Positions 48,998 to 56,765 of a stretch of DNA of 61,245 nt are shown here, piece after piece. Position 1 is the first letter of the stretch. Every line of letters begins with the position of its first letter. Both the position numbers and the translations under genes were made by a program. This DNA comes from CAZZKF01 sp964654995. Lineage in GTDB: Bacteria > Pseudomonadota > Alphaproteobacteria > CAZZKF01. The notes under the pieces are model-generated. The model was not told the origin of the DNA. It did not search any database and saw only the letters and a list, made by a program, of their open reading frames with translations. Location of the stretch: the NCBI GenBank assembly GCA_964654995.1, contig CAZZKF010000007.1, positions 1-61,245 on the forward strand. The letters run 5' to 3'.

Positions 48998-49585
48998 ATG
49001 CGCCAGGCCAAACTGACCCGCAAGACGTCCGAGACCGAGATCACGGCCGCGCTTGAGCTTGACGGCGCCGGCCAATACAACATTGCCACCGGCATCGGCT
49101 TTCTCGACCATATGCTGGAGCAGCTCTCGCGCCACAGCCTCATCGATCTCGAAGTCACGGCCAAAGGCGATCTGCACATCGACGCCCATCATACGGTCGA
49201 GGATACCGCCATCGTCATCGGCGAGGCGCTCAATCAGGCGCTCGGCGAGCGCCGCGGCATCGTTCGTTTCGGGGATGCCACGATCCCCATGGACGAGACC
49301 TGCTCGCGGGTCGCCCTCGATCTGTCCAACCGGCCCTATCTGGTCTGGAAGGTGGCGTTTTCCAAACCCAAACTCGGCGACATGGACACCGAGCTGTTCA
49401 AGGAATGGTTCCACGCCTTTGCCCAGGCCGCCGGCATCACGCTGCATGTCGAAAATCTCTATGGCGAGAACAACCACCACATCATCGAGTCCTGCTTCAA
49501 GGCGCTGGCCCGGGCGCTGCGCCAGGCGATTGCGCTGGATGCCCGCAAAGGTGATGCCGTGCCCTCGACCAAGGGCGTGCTGTAG
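48998..49585 (+). CDS. hisB: Imidazoleglycerol-phosphate dehydratase
   Basis: A 195-residue monofunctional dehydratase of histidine synthesis. Metal-binding His motifs are GIGFLDHMLEQLSRH, HIDAHHTVEDTAIVIGEAL and GENNHHIIESCFKALARAL. There is no phosphatase domain. It is the first gene of the hisB-DUF2628-hisH-hisA-hisF-hisE run. Confidence 0.97.
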   Translation: MRQAKLTRKTSETEITAALELDGAGQYNIATGIGFLDHMLEQLSRHSLIDLEVTAKGDLHIDAHHTVEDTAIVIGEALNQALGERRGIVRFGDATIPMDETCSRVALDLSNRPYLVWKVAFSKPKLGDMDTELFKEWFHAFAQAAGITLHVENLYGENNHHIIESCFKALARALRQAIALDARKGDAVPSTKGVL

Positions 49586-49600
49586 CGGGTTCCCCGTGTG

Positions 49601-50011
49601 ATGCGCATATACACGGTGCACCAGAAACCGGGCCTCGATGCCCGCGGCGACCCGCAGATCGTCCTGGTCAAGGAAGGGTTCTCGTGGCCGGCGTTCCTGT
49701 TCACGCCGCTCTGGGCGCTGGCCCACCGGCAATGGCTGGGCCTCGTCGCCTATGTGATCCTCATGCTGGCGCTTGGCGTGGCGCTGGCCTGGGCAGGAAT
49801 GGGGCCGGTGGCCGATACGCTGGCCGTTCTCCTGGTCCAGCTTTATGTCGGTGCCCAGGCCAACGACTGGCGGCGCTGGACATTGCGGGCACACGGCTAC
49901 CGGATGGTGGCGACGGTTCTGGGCGCGGGGCTTGAGGATGCCGAACGGCGCTTTTTCGCCGAGACGCTCGCCACGCCGGCGCCCTCGGGCGCCTCGGCCA
50001 ACATCGGATGA
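49601..50011 (+). CDS. DUF2628 membrane protein inside the his operon
   Basis: A 136-residue protein with RIYTVHQKPGLDARGDPQIV at the front and LVKEGFSWPAFLFTPLWALA, the DUF2628 signature; three hydrophobic helices follow (LVAYVILMLALGVALAWAGM, ADTLAVLLVQLYVGA). A late NDWRRWTLRAHGYR is also family-typical. No known function. The in-frame GTG 49598 lies one codon earlier. Its stop overlaps hisH by four bases, so it is in the his operon. Confidence 0.9.
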   Translation: MRIYTVHQKPGLDARGDPQIVLVKEGFSWPAFLFTPLWALAHRQWLGLVAYVILMLALGVALAWAGMGPVADTLAVLLVQLYVGAQANDWRRWTLRAHGYRMVATVLGAGLEDAERRFFAETLATPAPSGASANIG

Positions 50012-50661
50012 TGATCGCGGCAATCATCGATTACGGCTCCGGCAACCTGCATTCGGCGGCCAAGGCGGTCGAGCGGGCGGCGCGCGAGCAGGATCTTGAT
50101 GTCGAGGTCATGGTAACCGGCTCGGCCGCCGACATTCGCCGCGCCGACCGGCTGATCCTGCCGGGCGTCGGCGCCTTCGGGGCCTGCGCCCACGGGCTTC
50201 TGGGATCGCCGGAGCGGGTCAGCGCGCTCAGCCACGCGGTGCTAAACCGGGGGGTGCCCCTGCTCGGCATCTGCGTCGGCATGCAGCTGCTGGCCGAATC
50301 GGGCCATGAGCGCGGCTGTCATGCGGGCCTCGGCTGGCTGCCCGGCGACGTGGTGGCGATCGCGCCGGCGGACCCTGCCCTCAAGGTCCCGCACATGGGC
50401 TGGAATACGCTCGATCTCACCGCCGCCGGGCGCCGCCATCCGGTGTTTGCCGGCCTGGCGGACGGAGTGGACGTCTATTTCGTCCATAGCTATCAGTTCG
50501 CCTGCCCCGAGCCGGGCTACGTGCTGGCCCGCAGCGACTACGGCGGCCCGCTGACGGCGGCCGTCGGGCGCGACAACATCGTCGGCGTTCAGTTCCACCC
50601 GGAAAAGAGCCAGCGCGCCGGCCTCGCCCTGCTCGGCAATTTTCTGAAGTGGTCGCCATGA
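50008..50661 (+). CDS. hisH: Imidazole glycerol phosphate synthase, glutaminase subunit
   Basis: A 217-residue class-I glutaminase that supplies ammonia to HisF. IIDYGSGNLHSAAKAVERA, oxyanion LILPGVGAFGACAHG, the nucleophile Cys in LLGICVGMQLLAESGHE, and the His-Glu in GVQFHPEKSQRAGLALL. The start MMIAAIID overlaps the DUF2628 stop, and its stop overlaps hisA. Confidence 0.97.
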   Translation: MMIAAIIDYGSGNLHSAAKAVERAAREQDLDVEVMVTGSAADIRRADRLILPGVGAFGACAHGLLGSPERVSALSHAVLNRGVPLLGICVGMQLLAESGHERGCHAGLGWLPGDVVAIAPADPALKVPHMGWNTLDLTAAGRRHPVFAGLADGVDVYFVHSYQFACPEPGYVLARSDYGGPLTAAVGRDNIVGVQFHPEKSQRAGLALLGNFLKWSP

Positions 50662-51407
50662 TCCTGTTTCCGGCCATCGACCTGCGCGCGGGGCGCTGCG
50701 TGCGCCTGCTGCACGGCGATTTCGCCCGCGAGACCGTCTACGGCGACGATCCGGCGGCCCAGGCCCGGGCGTTTATGGACGCCGGCTGCCAATGGCTGCA
50801 TGTCGTCGATCTCGACGGCGCGCGTTCGGGGGGCTCGCCCAACCGGGCGGCGATCGAGGCGATCCTGGCGGCAATCGAGGTGCCGGTGCAGCTCGGCGGC
50901 GGCCTGCGCGATCTGAACGCCATCGAGGGCTGGCTGGCGCGCGGCGTCGCGCGGGTCATTCTCGGCACCGCGGCGGTGCGCGATCCCGATCTGCTGGCGA
51001 CCGCCTGCCGGCGCTTTCCCGGCCGGGTGGCGGTGGCCATCGATGCCCGTGACGGCCGGGTGGCGCTGGCCGGCTGGGAGAGCGAATCGACGATGCCGGC
51101 CGATGAGCTGGCGGCGCGGGCGGCGGACGCCGGGGCGGCGGCGCTGATCTACACCGACATCGGCCGCGACGGGGCGCTGTCGGGGCCCAATATCGATGCG
51201 ACGCTGGCGCTGGCGCGTGCCGTGCCGATCCCCGTCGTTGCCTCGGGCGGGGTGGCGACGCTCGACGATTTGCGCGCGCTGGCAAAGGCCGCACGGGCCG
51301 ATGAGCGGGCCGCCATCGAAGGGGTGATCGTGGGGCGCGCGCTTTATGACGGGCGTATCGAACTCAAGGCCGCGCTCGCCGCTCTGCGAGGATCGGGATC
51401 ATGCTGA
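50658..51407 (+). CDS. hisA: ProFAR isomerase HisA
   Basis: A 249-residue TIM barrel that isomerises phosphoribosyl-formimino-AICAR. MILFPAIDLRAGRCVRLLHG (catalytic Asp), VVDLDGARSGGSPNRAAIEA, VQLGGGLRDLNAIEGWLARG and the second catalytic Asp in ALIYTDIGRDGALSGPNIDA. ATG 50658 overlaps the hisH stop; a longer GTG start at 50649 is less likely. Its 3' end overlaps hisF by seven bases. Confidence 0.97.
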   Translation: MILFPAIDLRAGRCVRLLHGDFARETVYGDDPAAQARAFMDAGCQWLHVVDLDGARSGGSPNRAAIEAILAAIEVPVQLGGGLRDLNAIEGWLARGVARVILGTAAVRDPDLLATACRRFPGRVAVAIDARDGRVALAGWESESTMPADELAARAADAGAAALIYTDIGRDGALSGPNIDATLALARAVPIPVVASGGVATLDDLRALAKAARADERAAIEGVIVGRALYDGRIELKAALAALRGSGSC

Positions 51408-52168
51408 AGGTGCGGATCATCCCGTGCCTGGACGTCAAGGACGGGCGCGTGGTGAAGGGCGTCAATTTCGTCAACTTGCGCGATGCCGGCGATCCCGTCG
51501 CCCAGGCCCGGGTCTATGACGAGGCCGGCGCCGACGAGCTGTGCTTTCTCGACATCACCGCGTCGCACGAGGGCCGCGATATTCTCTTGGACGTGGTGAC
51601 CCGCACGGCCGAGGCCTGTTTCATGCCCTTGACCGTTGGCGGCGGCGTGCGCGGCGTCGATGACATCGACCGCCTGTTGCGGGCCGGGGCCGACAAGGTG
51701 GCGATCAACACCGCGGCCGTCTCCGATCCCGGGCTGATCGCCGAAGCGGCCGAACGGTTCGGTGCCCAGTGCATTGTCGTCGCCATCGACGCCAAAGCCG
51801 CGGCACCCGAGCGCTGGGAGGTGTTCACCCATGGCGGGCGCCGACCGACCGGGCTGGATGCGATCGCCTGGGCCCGGCATATGGCGGCATCAGGCGCCGG
51901 CGAGATTCTGCTCACCTCGATGGACCGCGACGGCACCAGGGACGGCTTCGACCTCGATCTCACCCGCGCCGTGGCCGACGCGGTGCCGGTGCCGGTGATC
52001 GCCTCGGGCGGTGCCGGCGGGCCCGAGCATCTGGTCGAGGCCATCCGTTCGGGTCATGCATCCGCCGTGCTCGCCGCCTCGATCTTCCACTTCGGCGAAA
52101 TCTCGATTGCCGAAGCCCGCGCGCACATGCGGGCCGCCGGTATTCCGGTGCGCGCCAAGAGCCTGTAA
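51401..52168 (+). CDS. hisF: Imidazole glycerol phosphate synthase, cyclase subunit HisF
   Basis: A 255-residue TIM barrel that cyclises PRFAR. RIIPCLDVKDGRVVKGVNFV (catalytic Asp), LDITASHEGRDILLDVVTRT, LTVGGGVRGVDDIDRLLRAG and the second Asp in LTSMDRDGTRDGFDLDLTRA. The late VIASGGAGGPEHLVEAIRSG is normal. The start overlaps the hisA 3' end by seven bases. Confidence 0.97.
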   Translation: MLKVRIIPCLDVKDGRVVKGVNFVNLRDAGDPVAQARVYDEAGADELCFLDITASHEGRDILLDVVTRTAEACFMPLTVGGGVRGVDDIDRLLRAGADKVAINTAAVSDPGLIAEAAERFGAQCIVVAIDAKAAAPERWEVFTHGGRRPTGLDAIAWARHMAASGAGEILLTSMDRDGTRDGFDLDLTRAVADAVPVPVIASGGAGGPEHLVEAIRSGHASAVLAASIFHFGEISIAEARAHMRAAGIPVRAKSL

Positions 52169-52201
52169 GCTCGCGTGCGCGCCCATGGACAAGGAGCTTC
52201 G

Positions 52202-52543
52202 ATGATGACCGCGCCCGAATCCCCGGCAGACATTCTGCAGCGTCTTGCCGAGGTTATCGCCGCCCGGCGCGGCGGTGATGCCAAGGCCAGCTATGTCGCC
52301 GCCCTGTTCGATCAGGGCGATGCCGCCATCGCCCGCAAGGTCGGCGAGGAGGCACTGGAAACGGTGATCGCGGCACTTGCAGGCGGGCGCCGCGCGATTA
52401 TCCATGAATCCGCCGATCTGCTGTTTCATCTGCTGGTTCTGTGGGCACGGTTCGAGATTGCGCCCGATGATGTGTTTGCCGAGCTGGCCCGGCGCGAGGG
52501 CCGCTCGGGGCTCGAGGAAAAACGCAGCCGCGGTGTGACATAG
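52202..52543 (+). CDS. hisE: Phosphoribosyl-ATP pyrophosphatase
   Basis: A 113-residue all-helical pyrophosphohydrolase. ADILQRLAEVIAARRGGDAK, then the metal motif IARKVGEEALETVIAALAGG and ESADLLFHLLVLWARFEIAP. There is no HisI domain, so hisI is separate, not in this window. ATG 52202 has AAGGAG five bases upstream. It ends the his run; the HIT gene follows 31 bases later. Confidence 0.95.
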   Translation: MMTAPESPADILQRLAEVIAARRGGDAKASYVAALFDQGDAAIARKVGEEALETVIAALAGGRRAIIHESADLLFHLLVLWARFEIAPDDVFAELARREGRSGLEEKRSRGVT

Positions 52544-52574
52544 CCGGAAAGCCGATTAAGGAGGGGAATGCGCC

Positions 52575-52937
52575 ATGGCCTATGACCCGAACAATATCTT
52601 CGCCAAGATCCTGCGCGGCGAAATCCCGTGTGACAAGGTCTATGAAGACGACTTTGCGCTGGCCTTTCACGACATCAACCCGCAGGCGCCGGTCCATGTG
52701 CTGGTGGTGCCCAAGGGCGAATACGAAAGCCTCGAGGATTTCACCGCCTCGGCACCGGCCGAGCTGATCACCGGCTTTTTCCGCGCCGTCGGCGAGGTCG
52801 CCCGGCGCCTCGGCCTGGTCGAGAACGGCTACCGCATCCTTGCCAATGTCGGCGCCCATGGCGGCCAGGAAGTTCCGCATCTGCACGTCCACATCTTCGG
52901 CGGCGCGCCCTTGGGCCGGATGATCACCTTGCGCTGA
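52575..52937 (+). CDS. HIT-family nucleotide-binding protein
   Basis: A 120-residue HINT-like hydrolase. NIFAKILRGEIPCDKVYEDD, then APVHVLVVPKGEYESLEDFT and the histidine triad QEVPHLHVHIFGGAPLGRM. Such proteins hydrolyse nucleoside phosphoramidates. The ribosome-binding site AAGGAGGGG is ten bases upstream. It sits behind hisE, a frequent arrangement. Confidence 0.95.
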   Translation: MAYDPNNIFAKILRGEIPCDKVYEDDFALAFHDINPQAPVHVLVVPKGEYESLEDFTASAPAELITGFFRAVGEVARRLGLVENGYRILANVGAHGGQEVPHLHVHIFGGAPLGRMITLR

Positions 52938-52942
52938 AATCT

Positions 52943-53067
52943 TTTGTGGCTGGTGGCCGTCGCCCCGGCCCGCTCCCCCGCCCAACCACCCGGGGATTGT
53001 GAAACTGGGGTGTCTGGCCGGTGAAGCGGTCCGTCTTTGTGGCTGGTGGCCGTCGCCCCGGCCCGCT
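52943..53067. repeat. 32-bp direct repeat between HIT gene and kinase gene
   Basis: Two identical 32-bp copies, 52943-52974 and 53036-53067, starting TTTGTGGCTGGTGGCCGTCG and ending CGGCCCGCT, 93 bp apart start to start. They lie in a 148-bp convergent gap. It may be a dispersed element or part of an mRNA 3' structure. Confidence 0.75.
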
Positions 53068-53085
53068 TGCCGCGCGGGAGACAGC

Positions 53086-54078
53086 TCAGCCCAGCTTTTG
53101 CGCCACCAGACGATCGAGCGGTTCTTCCGGCCGGGCGCCGAAGTGGCTGATCACCTCGGCCGCGCAAATCGCGCCGATGCGCCCGCAATCGTGCAGGCTG
53201 CGGCCGGCGGTGAGCCCGTAAAGGAAACCGGCGGCATAAAGATCGCCGGCGCCGGTGGTATCGACGACATGGGCCACCGGCTCGGCATCGATCACATGCA
53301 CCTCGTCGCCGGCGAGAATCACCGAGCCGCGCGCGCTGCGGGTCAGGGCCGCCACCTCGCACAGGCCGCGACACGCCTGCAGGGCATCGTCGAAGTCTTT
53401 CGCCTCGTAAAGTGAGATGATCTCCGCCTCGTTGGCGAACAGGATGTCGACGTGATGGGCGACCAGATCGCGGAACTCATGGCGCCAGCGCTCGACGCAG
53501 AAGGAGTCCGAGAGCGTCAGCGCCACCTTGGCACCGGCCGCATGGGCGATCTTCACCGCCTTGCGAAAGGCTTCCTTGGCGCCCGGCGGGTCCCACAGAT
53601 AGCCCTCGAGATAGGTGATCCGGGCGGCGGCGATCAGCTCGGCGTCGACATCCTCGGGCCCCAGCTCGACGCAGGCGCCCAGGTACGTGTTCATGGTGCG
53701 CTGGGCGTCCGGGGTGACCAGAATCAGGCAGCGTGCCGTCGACGGGCCGTCGCTGGCCGAGGGCGTCGTAAACGTCACCCCCTGGGCGCGGAGATCATGG
53801 CGGAAGACCTCGCCCAGCTGGTCGTCTTTGACCTTGCCGATGAAGCCGGCGCGCCCGCCCAGCGCGGCGACGCCGGAGATCGTGTTGGCGGCCGAGCCGC
53901 CTGAGCATTCGATGCCCGGGCCCATGGCGTCGTAAAGGGCGTCCGAGGCGCCCTCGTCGACCAGGATCATCGCTCCCTTGGCGAGCCCGCGGGCGGCGAG
54001 AAATTCTTCTTCCGCATGGCTGATGACGTCGACAATGGCGTTGCCGATGCCAACCACGTCCAAAGGCTCGTTCCTCAT
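53086..54078 (-). CDS. PfkB-family (adenosine-kinase-like) carbohydrate kinase
   Basis: A 330-residue ribokinase-fold enzyme. The N-terminal LDVVGIGNAIVDVISHAEEE, the conserved CSGGSAANTISGVAALGGRA and the catalytic DTTGAGDLYAAGFLYGL near the end. It is close to adenosine kinase in its start, but the substrate cannot be fixed. ATG 54078 is chosen; a longer frame to 54213 overlaps the divergent EI24-like gene's start. Confidence 0.92.
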   Translation of the reverse strand: MRNEPLDVVGIGNAIVDVISHAEEEFLAARGLAKGAMILVDEGASDALYDAMGPGIECSGGSAANTISGVAALGGRAGFIGKVKDDQLGEVFRHDLRAQGVTFTTPSASDGPSTARCLILVTPDAQRTMNTYLGACVELGPEDVDAELIAAARITYLEGYLWDPPGAKEAFRKAVKIAHAAGAKVALTLSDSFCVERWRHEFRDLVAHHVDILFANEAEIISLYEAKDFDDALQACRGLCEVAALTRSARGSVILAGDEVHVIDAEPVAHVVDTTGAGDLYAAGFLYGLTAGRSLHDCGRIGAICAAEVISHFGARPEEPLDRLVAQKLG

Positions 54079-54211
54079 GGCGCCCCCGTCTGCTCTGCCC
54101 CGCGGCACTGGCGATGTTCCCGGCCGCGCAGTATAGTGGGCTCGTGGGCCGATACAAGACAAAGGCCGGTGCGCCTGCGCGCCGCAGACGGACATGTGAC
54201 AGGATCGACCC

Positions 54212-54940
54212 ATGATACGCGCCCTTTTCCTCGCCTTCGCTCAATTGACCGAGCCGCGCTCGCGGCGCGTCGTGATCGCCGGCATCGGCCTCGCCTTTGT
54301 CGTTTTCATCGGCCTCGGCTGGCTGACGGCGCTGGGCATGAATGCCCTGCCGCAGTTCCAGGAGAACTGGGTCAACACGCTGGTCGACTGGCTGGTGCGG
54401 CTCGGCTTCGTGATGGTCGCCTGGGTGGTGTTCCCGTCGGTCGTCAGCCTGTTCGTCGGCCTCTTCGTCGATGCCGTGGCCGAGGAGACCGAACGCCGGC
54501 ACTATCCGGACGATCCGCCGGGCCGACCGCCGCCGCTGCTCACCTCGGTGTGGGCGGCGATGCGCTTTGGTGCCGTGGTGATCGCCGGCAATCTGGCGGC
54601 GCTGCCCCTGTACCTGATGCTGTTGTGGTTTCCGCCGGCGATGGCCGCGCTCTATTACGGGCTCAACGGCTGGCTGCTGGCGCGCGAATATTTCGAGCTG
54701 GTGGCGCACCGCTACATGACCCCGGAGCGCGCCCGGGCGCTGCGCAAGGCGAATCAGGGCCGCGTCTTCGTCGCCGGGCTGGCGATCGCGGTGCTGTTCA
54801 CCCTGCCGCTGGTGAACCTGCTCGCCCCGGTGATCGCCACCGCCTTCATGGTGCATCTGTTCAAGAGCATCACCGCGCGCACCGAACGGGTGCGGCCCAA
54901 ATCCATGCGCGAACGCCTGGCCAGCAATGAACCGCTTTAG
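54212..54940 (+). CDS. EI24/CysZ-like domain membrane protein
   Basis: A 242-residue inner-membrane protein with about four to five helices, e.g. RRVVIAGIGLAFVVFIGLGW, LVRLGFVMVAWVVFPSVVSL, and AVVIAGNLAALPLYLMLLWF. The central GWLLAREYFELVAHRYM and late VAGLAIAVLFTLPLVNLLAP match the EI24/CysZ family. A sulfate-type transporter role is known for CysZ, but substrate here is open. It overlaps the lipoprotein gene by 14 bases. Confidence 0.88.
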   Translation: MIRALFLAFAQLTEPRSRRVVIAGIGLAFVVFIGLGWLTALGMNALPQFQENWVNTLVDWLVRLGFVMVAWVVFPSVVSLFVGLFVDAVAEETERRHYPDDPPGRPPPLLTSVWAAMRFGAVVIAGNLAALPLYLMLLWFPPAMAALYYGLNGWLLAREYFELVAHRYMTPERARALRKANQGRVFVAGLAIAVLFTLPLVNLLAPVIATAFMVHLFKSITARTERVRPKSMRERLASNEPL

Positions 54941-55490
54941 TCGCCTTGTCGTGGCGGTCGTGTTGCTGGCGCTGACCGCCTGCGCCCCGCTTGGCTTGCG
55001 CACCAGCCCGGCGCCGGTGCCGGCGGAACCGGAGGCATCAGAGCTGGTGGTGCCGGAACCGCCGCCCCCTGAGCCGGCGCCCGCGCCCGAGCCGCCGCCC
55101 CCCCCGCCGCCGCCCGATCCCGACGTGCTGATCGGTCTCGAGGCACCTGCCCTCGAGGCCCGGCTGGGCAAACCTGAGCTCAAGCGCCGCGAAGGTCGGG
55201 CGCAGGTCTGGCGCTATGACGGCACCGACTGCGTGCTCCATGTCTTTCTCTATGCCCGCGCCGGCCGACCGGCACCCAGGGTTACCCGCATCGAGGCGAC
55301 ACCGGTACTGGCCGGCCAGAGCGTCGATCGCAGCACCTGCTTTGCGGCACTTCTGGACGCCGCCGGCACGGCGCAGCCGCAAGCCGCGGATGCGCTCCCG
55401 GCTCCGCCTGACGCCGGGCTCTTTCCCGATGCCGCCCCCGACCCGGCGCCCGAGCCTCAAACCGATTTGGCGCCTGAACCCGATTTCTGA
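54927..55490 (+). CDS. Proline-rich predicted lipoprotein
   Basis: A 187-residue exported protein. A signal peptide with lipobox Cys in VVLLALTACAPLGLRTSPA, then a long Pro/Glu/Ala stretch (about 28-65), a small domain with LIGLEAPALEARLGKPELKR and VWRYDGTDCVLHVFLYA, and an acidic Pro-rich tail. The small domain has a SmpA-like hint (Lx-GxP-x-W-Y pattern), but I am not certain. No known function. Its start overlaps the EI24-like gene; its end overlaps nth by 34 bases on the other strand. Confidence 0.75.
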   Translation: MNRFSRLVVAVVLLALTACAPLGLRTSPAPVPAEPEASELVVPEPPPPEPAPAPEPPPPPPPPDPDVLIGLEAPALEARLGKPELKRREGRAQVWRYDGTDCVLHVFLYARAGRPAPRVTRIEATPVLAGQSVDRSTCFAALLDAAGTAQPQAADALPAPPDAGLFPDAAPDPAPEPQTDLAPEPDF

Positions 55491-56137
55491 TCCGAATTCG
55501 CCCCGGGCGGCGTCTTGTGTTCGTAAGCGCACAGGTCGGCGACCACGCAGGCCGGACAATCCGGCTTGCGGGCCTTGCAGACGTAGCGTCCGTGCAGGAT
55601 CAGCCAGTGGTGTGCGTGGCGCCTGAAGCGCTCGGGCACCACCTCTTCGAGCTTGCGCTCGACGGCCAGCGGCGTCTTGCCGGGCGCCAGGCCGGTGCGG
55701 TTGGCGACCCGGAAGATGTGGGTATCGACCGCGATCACCGGCTCGCCGAAGGCGACGTTGAGGACCACATTCGCAGTCTTGCGTCCGACCCCGGCCAGCG
55801 CTTCGAGCGCCGCGCGCTCACGCGGCACCTGGCCGCCGTGTTTCTCGACCAGATCGCGGCTCATGGCGATGATGTTTTTGGCCTTGTTGTTGTAGAGGCC
55901 GATGGTGCGGATGTAGCGCTTGAGCCCGGATTCGCCCAGCGCCAGCATCTCTTCCGGCGTCTTCACTTTCTCGAACAGCGCCCGGGTCGCCTTGTTGACG
56001 CCGACATCGGTGGCCTGGGCCGAGAGGATGACGGCGACCAGAAGCGTGTACGGGTTGACGAAGTCGAGCTCGCTCTTCGGCTCGGGGTTGGCGCGGGAAA
56101 GGCGCTCGAAGAATTCCTCGATCTGGGCCTGATTCAT
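55457..56137 (-). CDS. nth: Endonuclease III
   Basis: A 226-residue DNA glycosylase/AP lyase for oxidised pyrimidines. The HhH motif is ALAGVGRKTANVVLNVAF with catalytic Lys, and the Asp is in VIAVDTHIFRVANRTGLA. The [4Fe-4S] cluster is CKARKPDCPACVVADLC (Cys-X6-Cys-X2-Cys-X5-Cys). ATG 56137 is chosen; ATG 56149 is an alternative. The C-terminus is longer than usual by about 15 residues. Confidence 0.95.
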   Translation of the reverse strand: MNQAQIEEFFERLSRANPEPKSELDFVNPYTLLVAVILSAQATDVGVNKATRALFEKVKTPEEMLALGESGLKRYIRTIGLYNNKAKNIIAMSRDLVEKHGGQVPRERAALEALAGVGRKTANVVLNVAFGEPVIAVDTHIFRVANRTGLAPGKTPLAVERKLEEVVPERFRRHAHHWLILHGRYVCKARKPDCPACVVADLCAYEHKTPPGANSDQKSGSGAKSV

Positions 56138-56228
56138 GGCCGCCACCATACCCGAGGCGGGGACTTGGGGCCAGAGTCGCAATCGCGCTATGATGGGGAA
56201 AATTGAAGTGCAACTAAGGACGACCCGC

Positions 56229-56765
56229 ATGGCCGAGGACAGCCGCCCGGCAAGCAATGTCGGAGCCGGCTTGGAGGCGCCGGTCCGTTTCGAGGCGGTG
56301 CTGCGCCCCCACCGCTCGCTCTCGCCGGCCGGTTTCGTGATCGTGATGGCGGTGCTCGCCGGCTTCAGCTTTACCGCCGGCGCCGTGTTCCTTGCCCTTG
56401 GCGCCTGGCCGGTGTTCGGCTTTTTCGGGCTTGACGTGGCGCTTGTCTATCTCGCCTTTCGCCTCAATTACCGCGCCGGCACCGGCTTCGAGCATCTGCG
56501 GCTCACCGAACAGGCGCTCACCGTCGAGCGCGTGACGCCGTCGGGGCGCAGCCGGCGCTGGTCGTTTCCCGCCGGCTGGGTGCAGGTTCTGATCGATGAT
56601 CGGAACGGCGCTTCGGGCTCCGCCCGCCTGGCCCTGCGGGCCCACGGGCGCGAGGTGGTGCTGGGCGCCTTCTTGACGCCCGGCGAGCGCCGCGATCTTG
56701 CCGCCGCCCTGCGGGCCGCGCTCGTCCGTCTGCGTTCCGGGAGAGGGACGCTCGATTTCGGCTAG
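56229..56765 (+). CDS. DUF2244 membrane protein
   Basis: A 178-residue protein with two membrane helices (PAGFVIVMAVLAGFSFTAGA and ALGAWPVFGFFGLDVALVYL) and a DUF2244 C-terminal domain with LRLTEQALTVERVTPSGR, RRWSFPAGWVQVLIDDRN and GREVVLGAFLTPGERRDLAA. No function is known. The start follows AAGGA. It is divergent from nth and overlaps the DUF5916 gene's end by four bases. Confidence 0.9.
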   Translation: MAEDSRPASNVGAGLEAPVRFEAVLRPHRSLSPAGFVIVMAVLAGFSFTAGAVFLALGAWPVFGFFGLDVALVYLAFRLNYRAGTGFEHLRLTEQALTVERVTPSGRSRRWSFPAGWVQVLIDDRNGASGSARLALRAHGREVVLGAFLTPGERRDLAAALRAALVRLRSGRGTLDFG

